Shown piece after piece: positions 1 to 9,479 of a DNA stretch of 9,540 nucleotides (position 1 is its first letter; every line of letters begins with the position of its first letter). The position numbers and the translations under genes were made by a program. Below the pieces are notes generated by a model. The model was not told where the DNA came from, did no database searches, and worked only from the letters and a program-made list of their open reading frames with translations. Source of the stretch: Anaerolineales bacterium UBA3905 (GTDB lineage Bacteria; Chloroflexota; Anaerolineae; Caldilineales; Caldilineaceae); the NCBI GenBank assembly GCA_002391565.1, contig DGFH01000080.1, positions 1 through 9,540 of the forward strand, read 5' to 3'.

Positions 1-28
1 GCACCACACCGGTGCCTGCGGCCTTTTT
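1..28 (+). terminator. 3' part of a probable intrinsic terminator, cut by the window edge
   Basis: A short stem GCACC (1-5) / GGTGC (11-15) with a 5-base loop is visible. It is followed by CTGCGGCC and five T (24-28). The T run sits eight bases beyond the visible stem. If the missing bases to the left were GGCCGCAG, the stem would extend to 13 bp and abut the T run exactly. That completion is inferred, not seen. It would end a plus-strand gene lying to the left of the window. Confidence 0.4.
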
Positions 29-90
29 GTTTGTCTTGACCCCATCCTGCGGCGTGCGCCCGGGATTGGTCACAAGCGAAACTGCCAATC

Positions 91-131
91 ATGCAGGCAT
101 CGGACATTGTTCCAGATGCCTGCATTTTTTT
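91..131 (+). terminator. Intrinsic terminator or transcription attenuator ahead of the exporter operon
   Basis: The arms ATGCAGGCATC (91-101) and GATGCCTGCAT (115-125) are perfect reverse complements over 11 bp. The loop is 13 bases, and seven T (125-131) follow directly. This is a textbook Rho-independent terminator for the plus strand. A terminator-like half-hairpin already lies at 1-28, and no gene fits between the two. This one may therefore be a second, back-up terminator for the upstream unit, or an attenuator in the leader of the small gene and ABC operon. The hairpin is clear in the sequence; the choice between these roles is not. Confidence 0.8.
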
Positions 132-167
132 CGGACACTTTTGTCGGACACAGCGACTTTGCAAAGT
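131..167. promoter_or_regulatory. Operator-like stretch: direct repeat TCGGACAC and palindrome ACTTTGCAAAGT
   Basis: TCGGACAC occurs at 131-138 and 144-151, and the related TCGGACAT at 100-107. Immediately downstream is the perfect 12-bp palindrome ACTTTGCAAAGT (156-167), ending 11 bases before the ATG of the small ORF at 179. Such repeats could bind a regulator of the exporter operon. No convincing -35/-10 pair was found between 1 and 178, so the transcription start is unknown. The regulatory role is inferred from position only. Confidence 0.25.
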
Positions 168-178
168 GCGAGGGTGAG

Positions 179-409
179 ATGAAACGCCAGCACAACCAAT
201 CAGATGACCAGTCGCCGCGCACAGCCGGTGACGCCTTGCCCGACTCGACCGGGCGCCAGACATTCACCTATACCGGGCTGGCGACAGGTACTGACGGCTG
301 CGCGCCAGCGTCGCCTGTCGCCACGCTGAATGCGCCGATGGGGGAAGCCTGGTGGGATGAAGAAGAACCTATGACGCGCACAGGCGGCGTCTGCCTGCTG
401 ATCGCGTAA
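179..409 (+). CDS. Possible small protein (76 aa) or leader peptide upstream of the ABC exporter
   Basis: I do not recognise this protein. An ATG at 179 is preceded closely by GAGGGTGAG, a plausible ribosome binding site. The same frame opens at ATG 107, but that start lies inside the terminator loop and has no such site. Third codon positions are GC-rich (about 70% by hand count), as in the neighbouring genes, which mildly supports coding. The product is hydrophilic, has two Cys, an acidic WWDEEE patch and a short hydrophobic end (GGVCLLIA). It has no signal peptide or membrane segment. It stops 27 bases before the first ABC gene, so the two are probably co-transcribed. Known heterodimeric drug exporters such as Bacillus BmrCD are preceded by a small leader ORF (bmrB) that acts in attenuation. 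A comparable role here is conjecture, and a spurious ORF is also possible. Confidence 0.45.
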   Translation: MKRQHNQSDDQSPRTAGDALPDSTGRQTFTYTGLATGTDGCAPASPVATLNAPMGEAWWDEEEPMTRTGGVCLLIA

Positions 410-436
410 ACATACACAACGAATGAGGAAACAACA

Positions 437-4166
<3,730 letters not shown>

Positions 4167-4173
4167 ATTGCCT

Positions 4174-4214
4174 GACGGGTGAGAGCCACTCACAGTTCGC
4201 GGCTCTCACCCGTC
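4174..4214. terminator. Shared stem-loop between convergent genes
   Basis: GACGGGTGAGAGCC (4174-4187) pairs perfectly over 14 bp with GGCTCTCACCCGTC (4201-4214) around a 13-base loop. It begins 8 bases after the stop of the second ABC gene and lies 13 bases past the stop of the DUF2721 gene on the other strand. The position fits a bidirectional terminator. No clear T run follows on the plus strand, and only a weak AATTTAAT stretch follows on the minus strand. It may instead act as a 3'-end stabiliser. Confidence 0.7.
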
Positions 4215-4226
4215 GTGCGTCAGCCG

Positions 4227-4622
4227 TTACTCTCCCTCCGCCAGGTGATCCAGCTCCACACTCAGCGCATCCACCGACACCTGCACCTCGCGCAGCGAGA
4301 GCGCCAGCGAAACCAGCAAGAGGAGCAGCGCCAGCCCGAAGCTGTACGCGCCTGCCTGCGTCTGCCCGGCAAAGAGCAGAAACATACAGAGCACACATAG
4401 GAAAAAGCTCGACACGCCGAAGACCTGCATGTTGCGAATCAGACGCACCCGATAGCGCAGATTCTCGATCTGCACGCGCAGGTGCGCTTCATGCGTGGTG
4501 GCGTAGCGGTCCCGCAGATTGCGAATCAAAGTCGCCAGCGTCAGAAAGCGATTTGTGTACGCCAGCAACAACAATGAAATTGCCGGAAAGAGCAGCGCCG
4601 GCGTCGTCAATGTCAGTTCCAC
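4227..4622 (-). CDS. DUF2721 family small membrane protein
   Basis: The 131-residue product matches the DUF2721 family as I know it. It has a first membrane segment with the motif LLFPAISLLLLAYTNRFL (residues 10-27), a basic Arg-rich stretch (34-64), two further membrane segments (about 66-85 and 91-110), and an end of the form REVQVSVDAL before an acidic tail. The function of the family is not known to me. The start is GTG 4622, only four bases after the TGA of the large protease gene. The ribosome binding site would be GGTGAG within the protease stop region, so translation is probably coupled to that gene. This places an integral membrane protein in the same transcript as an exported protease, but no functional link is proven. 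It ends at the shared stem-loop 4174-4214. Confidence 0.82.
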   Translation of the reverse strand: MELTLTTPALLFPAISLLLLAYTNRFLTLATLIRNLRDRYATTHEAHLRVQIENLRYRVRLIRNMQVFGVSSFFLCVLCMFLLFAGQTQAGAYSFGLALLLLLVSLALSLREVQVSVDALSVELDHLAEGE

Positions 4623-4626
4623 AAAC

Positions 4627-7600
4627 TCACCGCGTCACTGTGGGCAAATAGATAGCATTCGACTGACTTAATGTCACATTGTTCTGACCAGCACTGAAGT
4701 TTTGCTTGCTGGTGGCAACCAGGGCAAAGGGTTGCACGCCAAAGGTGGTGTTCACACGTTCGGCGCGCACTGTGATCACGTAACTGCCTGCCGCCGGGTT
4801 CTCCAAACGAATAGCTTCGACCGTGTTCTTGCGATCCGCCGCATTCCCGCCGTTGGCAAAAGTGCGTCCGCCAGGGCCATCTACAAAGAGATCCAGATCA
4901 TTGACCAGCGTCTGGCTGGCGGCAGCCTGCGCGGGCGGGTCGCTCCAGGTTAACGTCACATAGAGACCCTGCCCGCTAATCGGCGCACCGCTCCCAGCTG
5001 TCACTTCATACTGGATGGACGCCTGCCGGGAACCCTGCACGAGGGTCAGCGTGTACTGCGCCGGCGCGGTCTGGGCATTCGTCGTCAGCGTGAATCTCAC
5101 ATTGCCGCTGGCGTCGATGTTGACTTCGCCAACTGTCTGGCCGTCAAGCCTGACCGTCGCTGGCGTGTTGGCCGCGAAGTTGCCTCCCTCAAAGGTGAAG
5201 GTTGTGCCGGGCGGCCCAGAGGCAGGCGTCACAGTGAGCGTTGGCTCTCCCACTGCAACGGCGGTCACGCTAAACTGCGTCGTTGCACTGCGTCCGGCGC
5301 GATCGGTGGCCTGCACCGTGTAATTGCCCGCCGGTGTGTTGGTCGCTGTATTGATCGTGAAGGTGATGGCGCCGCTGGCATCGCTGCCAGCATTGCCCAA
5401 TGTCTGACCATTGACGGTGACGGCAATGGTCTGGTCGTTGGGCAAGAAGTCGCTCCCTGTGAAGTGGAAGGCCGTCCCCGCCGGCCCCGAAGCAGGCGTC
5501 ACGCTGAGCGTAGGCTCGGCAGCGGCGCTGATAACAAGCTCGCTGTCGGCAGTGCGGTCGGCAAGATCGCTGGTGCGGATCGGATAACTCCCCGGCGCAA
5601 TGGTCGCCTCTGTATACAGGAACACGGCAATATCGCCCGCCGCATCCGCATAAACAGTGCCGAGATAGCTATCGAAGGTGCACGCGCCTTGACAGATATC
5701 GACCCAGCCGTAGGGAATGTTGTACTTGCCGGTCAGCAGGAAGGTTGTACCGGGCGGGCCGGCGGCAGGCGTGATCGTCGCCGTCGGTGTGGGCAGATCG
5801 ATGTCCAGCACGATGTCATCGACAAAGGCCGACATGTGCGGCGCAACCGCGTCACCGTCCGTAAAAGCCACCAGATAAGCCGTCTGGCCAGCCAGCGCCG
5901 CGCGATCGGCGGCGGTGAAGGTCAGCGAATAGGTCCAGTCGCCGTTCAGGTCGATACACTCTGGGTTGTCAGGTGCATACGGGCCCAGCAAGTTGCCCGA
6001 CGCATCGATCAGGGCGATGCAAAAGTAGTCAAAACCAACATCTTGATCGATGATGCGCACATGAAAGGCAATGCCACTGTCTTGTGCGCTGTCGATGGTG
6101 TCGGGAAACTGCACCGGGTAGAAAATAGCGTCGTTGAGCGGCGCACCGCCCAACCACATCGAGTAGTGGCCTGTAATTACATGATCAGGATTACTTGTGC
6201 GCATCGGGATGCCGCTGCCCAGCCAGACGTAGCTCCAGATGTCCGTCCACTCCGGGTCTTCAAAGTCGCCGCCGCCAACCATGTTGTGAAGATAGCTTTG
6301 CACGGTCAGCGCTTGCCCAGCGCCGCCAGGACGAAAACCTTGCGTCGTTGCATGCGGCGCGGCAGCGCCACGCCCAGGCACAGGCGCCTGGTTGGGCAAC
6401 GGCGCCAGCGTCGTCTTACCCTCTGCGCCGGCGTCTGGGATACGCGTCAGCGGGCGCGCCTGGTCAAAACCAGGCAGCGGCGCTGCACGCAGGCCGCCCG
6501 GCGTAGTAATTGCAGCTGACGCCGTCACGGATGCCGCGTCGGTCGTCATTTGCAACATGTCGGCTGCCTGCACTGTGGACGCGGTGGACTGGTGCGCGCT
6601 CATTAGCAACCCCTGCGCGCCATTGGCCACGACCTGCACGGTGTAACTCACCACGTCGCCCGTTTGCAAGCCCTGCACGTGGTCATCCATGATCACATAG
6701 TGAGCGTTCAACGTATTCTTGAGATCGACGCGCCCATAGCCGCTGTTGTTGCTGGCGACGCTCTCCCCTGGCAGTTGCGTGGCGCCGTTGACAAGCACTG
6801 CCTTGAGCAGCGCTGCCGATGGGGTCACAATGCCGCGCGTCTTGTTCAGCCATTCGCGCACGATCGCCGCTGCGCCGCCTGTCAAGGGCGTCGCCATCGA
6901 TGTGCCGCCCATGTAGGCGTAATCCTGGTTAAAGTTGCCCCAGAAGCTGCTATCGGGCGCCTGCGCCGCCCGCACTGACAGAATCCACGTGCCCGGCGCC
7001 ACCACATCGGGCTTGATGCGCCCATCGGCGGTCGGCCCACGGCTCGAGAAACCTGCCACGCTGTTAGGGTCATCACTTTCCGCGCCCTGATCGGGACGGT
7101 TGTTTTCGCTGGCGCCGACGGTCAGCGCATTCTTGGCGGTGCCCGGCGCGCCGATCGTCTGTACGCCAGGGCCGGCGTTGCCTGCCGAAAAGATGACCAG
7201 ATAATCTTTGTTGCGCCAGGTGTAATCATCCACCAGGCTGGAAAGCAGATTGTAGCCGCCGCTGGTGTTGGCGCCCCAACTGTTGCTGGAGATGCGCGCC
7301 CCTTGTTGATAACCTTTGGCGATGAAGTCGCCGTTCAAGTCGATGCACTGGATGCCGGTGCTGCCGTCGGTGTTGAGCGCCATAAAGACAAGCTGCGCTT
7401 CAGGCGCCGCCCCGGCGTGCGAAGCGGTGTAGCTGTGGGCGGCGGCGTTGCTGCCCGACCGCGTCCCATTGCCCAGCACAGAACCGGCAACGTGCGTGCC
7501 GTGCCCGTTGAGGTCGGTGTAGGTGGTCTTGGCGCGGCATTGCGCGCTAGACAGGTTCATCTCGCTGGGTGCAAATGCTCGCACCAGGCGCCCGGCGAAG

Positions 7601-8355
7601 TCAGGGCTCAATGCATCTTGCACACTCAGGCCAGAATCGGAGATCGCCACGATCTGTCCGGCGCCGTAGTAGCCAAAGGATTCCCACGCCGATTCCACAC
7701 CCATCAGTTTGCGCCCTTCCGCGTTGGTGAGCGTCGGTGGAACGAAGCGTTCGATCCAACTGACGCCCGCACGTTGCGCCAGCGTGGGGAGAATACTCAG
7801 TGGCGCCTGCACGCGCAGCACCGGGCCAAGCGACGTGTTGGCCGCCTCCATCAACACGCCGCCCTGCGCCACAATCGACTCTGCAAGCGCCGGCGCCGAC
7901 TCTCCGGGAAAAGCCCTCACGGTCAGGTCCACCAACGCGCCAGCCGCTGCGCCTACAGTGGCATAGGCTGCGCTCAATTCGGGCGCAATCTTGTAAGTCG
8001 GGCGGAACGGCCCCACCCAACGCACAGCAGGCAGGCTTTCCACCGCCGCCACTGTATTCGCCGCCAGCCGCACAATGTGCGTGTCGTTGGGCACATAGCC
8101 GACGACCTCGCCGCCCAGCGCCTGCACCTGCTCTAGCCAGTACGCTTCCACCGGGCCAATGAATTGCACCAGGTAATAGGGAGCGCCAAACGCTTCATCT
8201 ACAGCGGCGGCATCCGGCTGAGCGAGCGGGTCAAACGCGCCCGCCTGGAGATAGATCACGCCATCGGCAGGTGCAGGCGTTTGCGCACTGGCCGCCGCTG
8301 GAGCGAAGAAAAACAACAGACAAAGCGCCAATAAGGTCAGGAGAGATTTCAACAC
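4627..8355 (-). CDS. Large secreted subtilisin-like serine protease (S8) with split C-terminal domain and Ig-like repeats
   Basis: This is a 1242-residue exported peptidase. The GTG at 8355 is chosen because GGGAGGA lies five bases upstream and a clean signal peptide follows (Lys3, hydrophobic 5-18, ASA|Q cleavage after about 24). The frame stays open upstream to ATG 8454, but that would add a second hydrophobic segment. Residues 57-123 and 142-209 look like two propeptide (I9-like) domains. The catalytic domain runs about 220-550: Asp240 in AISDSGL, His285 in NGHGTHVAG, oxyanion Asn393 in SAGNAGPG and Ser486 in GGTSMATP, so all key residues are present. After it come a beta strand (about 555-580), a Pro/Ala/Gly linker, a jelly-roll-like module (689-853), three Ig-like/IPT-like repeats (855-1123), a KP-43-type beta-domain segment with TLTWSDPP and VNDLDLFV (1128-1217), and the tail IYLPTVTR. 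It probably degrades proteins outside the cell. The S8 assignment is certain; domain borders are by eye. Confidence 0.95.
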   Translation of the reverse strand: MLKSLLTLLALCLLFFFAPAAASAQTPAPADGVIYLQAGAFDPLAQPDAAAVDEAFGAPYYLVQFIGPVEAYWLEQVQALGGEVVGYVPNDTHIVRLAANTVAAVESLPAVRWVGPFRPTYKIAPELSAAYATVGAAAGALVDLTVRAFPGESAPALAESIVAQGGVLMEAANTSLGPVLRVQAPLSILPTLAQRAGVSWIERFVPPTLTNAEGRKLMGVESAWESFGYYGAGQIVAISDSGLSVQDALSPDFAGRLVRAFAPSEMNLSSAQCRAKTTYTDLNGHGTHVAGSVLGNGTRSGSNAAAHSYTASHAGAAPEAQLVFMALNTDGSTGIQCIDLNGDFIAKGYQQGARISSNSWGANTSGGYNLLSSLVDDYTWRNKDYLVIFSAGNAGPGVQTIGAPGTAKNALTVGASENNRPDQGAESDDPNSVAGFSSRGPTADGRIKPDVVAPGTWILSVRAAQAPDSSFWGNFNQDYAYMGGTSMATPLTGGAAAIVREWLNKTRGIVTPSAALLKAVLVNGATQLPGESVASNNSGYGRVDLKNTLNAHYVIMDDHVQGLQTGDVVSYTVQVVANGAQGLLMSAHQSTASTVQAADMLQMTTDAASVTASAAITTPGGLRAAPLPGFDQARPLTRIPDAGAEGKTTLAPLPNQAPVPGRGAAAPHATTQGFRPGGAGQALTVQSYLHNMVGGGDFEDPEWTDIWSYVWLGSGIPMRTSNPDHVITGHYSMWLGGAPLNDAIFYPVQFPDTIDSAQDSGIAFHVRIIDQDVGFDYFCIALIDASGNLLGPYAPDNPECIDLNGDWTYSLTFTAADRAALAGQTAYLVAFTDGDAVAPHMSAFVDDIVLDIDLPTPTATITPAAGPPGTTFLLTGKYNIPYGWVDICQGACTFDSYLGTVYADAAGDIAVFLYTEATIAPGSYPIRTSDLADRTADSELVISAAAEPTLSVTPASGPAGTAFHFTGSDFLPNDQTIAVTVNGQTLGNAGSDASGAITFTINTATNTPAGNYTVQATDRAGRSATTQFSVTAVAVGEPTLTVTPASGPPGTTFTFEGGNFAANTPATVRLDGQTVGEVNIDASGNVRFTLTTNAQTAPAQYTLTLVQGSRQASIQYEVTAGSGAPISGQGLYVTLTWSDPPAQAAASQTLVNDLDLFVDGPGGRTFANGGNAADRKNTVEAIRLENPAAGSYVITVRAERVNTTFGVQPFALVATSKQNFSAGQNNVTLSQSNAIYLPTVTR
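4987..5793 (-). repeat. Three tandem Ig-like (IPT/TIG-like) repeats within the protease gene
   Basis: Three units of about 89 residues occupy 5527-5793, 5257-5520 and 4987-5250. Each opens with a version of PTLTVTPASGPPGTTFTF and then has a DASG...F turn and a final V-T strand. The repeat is visible in the DNA as well: GCAGGCGT recurs on the plus strand in all three, at a period of roughly 270 bases. The first unit (5527-5793) is the most divergent and alone has a C-x3-C pair (CQGAC), possibly a disulfide. Such modules usually act as spacers or adhesion domains in surface proteins. Confidence 0.75.
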
Positions 8356-8360
8356 GAGGT

Positions 8361-8367
8361 TCCTCCC
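8361..8367 (-). promoter_or_regulatory. Ribosome binding site that fixes the protease start
   Basis: On the minus strand, GGGAGGA (8367 to 8361) is followed by five bases and then GTG at 8355. It is the strongest Shine-Dalgarno match near any start in the window. It favours GTG 8355 over the upstream ATG 8454, and translation from 8355 gives an ordinary signal peptide. Confidence 0.8.
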
Positions 8368-8372
8368 TTGTG

Positions 8373-8663
8373 AGATGCACAATGCAACGACGGCAACGCC
8401 TGCCATCATGATGAGAAGCAGTATGCGGGAAATTGGTTGTGCAGGCAAATGCACAGAAATCGACAGGCGCCGGGCAACAAAACGATAGCGTGGAAATGCA
8501 CTCGTGAGTTTGTCTTGCCGCTTCAGCTTTCACAGAGTGTGCGCTGCGACACACGGGGACATTGAGGCAGGACACTGCGGGCGCGGCTGGGGCGCCACTA
8601 AGCTGCGGATTGTGCCAGGGTGAAGTTGTTAGCCTTCCATGGGGGCTAGATCAACAAATGCAC
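8373..8663 (-). repeat. Repeated motif GTGCATTT in the protease upstream gap
   Basis: The plus-strand octamer AAATGCAC occurs exactly at 8447-8454, 8494-8501 and 8656-8663, with a one-mismatch copy, AGATGCAC, at 8373-8380. All have the same orientation. Three exact copies of an 8-mer in about 220 bases are unlikely by chance. One copy overlaps the candidate -35 element. These could be binding sites for a regulator of the protease. Apart from these copies, the candidate promoter and the stem-loop at 8672-8711, I see no gene or other structure in 8356-8720. Confidence 0.35.
8420..8448 (-). promoter_or_regulatory. Candidate sigma-70-like promoter of the protease-DUF2721 operon
   Basis: On the minus strand, TTGCCT (8448-8443) and CATACT (8425-8420) are separated by exactly 17 bases. 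Each matches four of six consensus bases. Transcription would begin near 8413, leaving a leader of about 58 bases before GTG 8355 and excluding the upstream ATG 8454. The -35 element lies within an inverted repeat, GTGCA-N6-TGCAC (8439-8454), a possible operator. This is a by-eye match with two weak hexamers. Confidence 0.4.
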
Positions 8664-8671
8664 GGCGCCTG

Positions 8672-8711
8672 CAGATGGGATAGGCGAATCCCCTGTCGCC
8701 TATCCCATCTG
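8672..8711 (-). terminator. Stem-loop ending the lipoprotein gene
   Basis: CAGATGGGATAGGCGA (8672-8687) pairs perfectly over 16 bp with TCGCCTATCCCATCTG (8696-8711) around an 8-base loop. It begins 9 bases beyond the stop codon of the lipoprotein gene (minus strand), the usual place for a terminator. No T run follows directly on the minus strand; the nearest T-rich bases are TTTGTTGAT about 14 bases further on. It may work as a terminator or as a 3'-end stabilising hairpin. Confidence 0.65.
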
Positions 8712-8720
8712 TGCAATCGG

Positions 8721-9314
8721 TTACTCTCTCCCGCTGATCCGGATCGCGTCATCCGTGATCTCGACCGACTCGACATAGAAACCATAGTCGGCGCGGCTGG
8801 CCTCCTCGATGATCGGGGCAGTCATGGCGTCGATCTGCCCCTGGAGTAGCGCCGGCGCCGGCTTGCCGTCAAGCAAAATCTCGATGTTCGTGGGAACCAC
8901 CTTACCCTCGACGGCGCTCAAGCCCAGCGAAAGCTGGATGTTGGCGTTAAAGAAACCCAACGCCAGCCTGCCGCTGCCCACAATCCGGCCCGGATCGAGC
9001 CGCACCGTCACGTCGGAAATCGGCAGGTCTTGCTGGGTGGCCAGCGCTGTCTGCAGCAGCTCGTTGAGTTGCGCTTCAGTCGTCACGATTTCGACGCCGC
9101 CAGTGGTGGCGGCGTCAACAGCGCCGCTTTCGTCGGCGGCGGGTTTGGGCGTGGGTGTGGGCGCCGGCGTCGGCGTGGGCGTGGCTGTAGGGAGGGGCGT
9201 CGGCGTGGGCGTCGGCTCCGGGCTGCCCCCGCACGCGGCCAGGCCAAGAATGAGCAAAAGGGTTGCCAGGAAAGCGCCAACACGACGAGAGAGCACAGAA
9301 AGTTGTGTAAACAT
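8721..9314 (-). CDS. Lipoprotein with Thr-Pro-rich spacer and LmeA/YpmS-like domain
   Basis: The 197-residue protein starts at ATG 9314, five bases after GGAG. An adjacent ATG (9317) is too close to that site, and the frame is open to ATG 9353. Residues 10-11 are Arg-Arg, 12-24 are hydrophobic, and LAAC (25-28) is a lipobox with lipidated Cys28 followed by Gly-Gly-Ser. Residues 32-58 are a Thr-Pro repeat linker. The remaining ~125 residues show alternating strands with EAQLNELL near the start, SDVTVRLDPGRIVGSG in the middle, and a closing VESVEITDDAIRISG. This pattern resembles the lipid-binding-like domains of LmeA (DUF2993) and YpmS (DUF2140). The fold is a suggestion; exact function unknown. 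It is probably anchored to the outer face of the cytoplasmic membrane. It has the same orientation as the protease but is separated from it by a 365-base gap and a stem-loop, so it is likely a separate unit. A possible -10 (TATGAT, 9338-9333) lacks a clear -35. Confidence 0.85.
   Translation of the reverse strand: MFTQLSVLSRRVGAFLATLLLILGLAACGGSPEPTPTPTPLPTATPTPTPAPTPTPKPAADESGAVDAATTGGVEIVTTEAQLNELLQTALATQQDLPISDVTVRLDPGRIVGSGRLALGFFNANIQLSLGLSAVEGKVVPTNIEILLDGKPAPALLQGQIDAMTAPIIEEASRADYGFYVESVEITDDAIRISGRE
9141..9221 (-). repeat. Thr-Pro codon repeat in the lipoprotein linker
   Basis: About 27 codons alternate Thr and Pro with a few Ala, Leu, Glu and Lys. On the plus strand this appears as repeated GGCGTGGGCGTCGGC-type hexamer units. 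Such linkers hold an outer domain away from the membrane and may be glycosylated. The low complexity makes the stretch prone to length variation. Confidence 0.8.
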
Positions 9315-9353
9315 CATCACTCCATTTGATGAATCATACATTGACAAATCCAA

Positions 9354-9479
9354 AGCACCGGTGAATCAATTCCACCGGCTGATAGCTCAAGTCCACTCAT
9401 GGAGGTTAACCAATAGATTCGGTAACCGTCGGTTCGGCTTCCAGCCGGACGTTTCCGGTCAGCCCCGCCGTCACGCCGG
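9354..9479. other. Divergent intergenic region between the lipoprotein gene and the riboswitch
   Basis: No gene is supported here. The visible structures are small: the palindrome GGTTAACC (9404-9411), the related GGTAACC (9421-9427), a CACCGGTG palindrome (9356-9363), and a bulged hairpin CGTC...CGGCT / AGCCG...GACG (9427-9451). The region should hold the promoter for the riboswitch transcript on the plus strand, but I could not pick a convincing -35/-10 pair. Confidence 0.4.

Noticed and set aside
36..64. TTGACC at 36-41 as a -35 promoter element for the exporter operon
   Set aside because: The position 17 bases downstream is CCCGGG, with no -10-like hexamer at nearby spacings.
179..409. 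Reading the small ORF as a RiPP precursor exported by the ABC pair
   Set aside because: The ABC proteins lack a C39 peptidase domain, no modification enzyme gene is visible, and the ORF has no clear double-Gly leader and Cys/Ser/Thr-rich core. Proximity alone is not enough.
5464..6519. Plus-strand ORF (351 codons) opposite the protease insert
   Set aside because: The minus strand here encodes a continuous protease with recognisable repeats. The plus-strand product is Arg-rich with no domain pattern.
7303..8136. Plus-strand ORF (277 codons) opposite the protease catalytic and pro-domains
   Set aside because: It is antisense to the HGTH catalytic block and the propeptide-like domains, with shadow composition and no ribosome binding site noticed.
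8562..8849. Plus-strand ORF (95 codons) across the gap and the lipoprotein 3' end
   Set aside because: It runs through the 16-bp stem-loop and antisense into the lipoprotein gene. Nothing supports coding.
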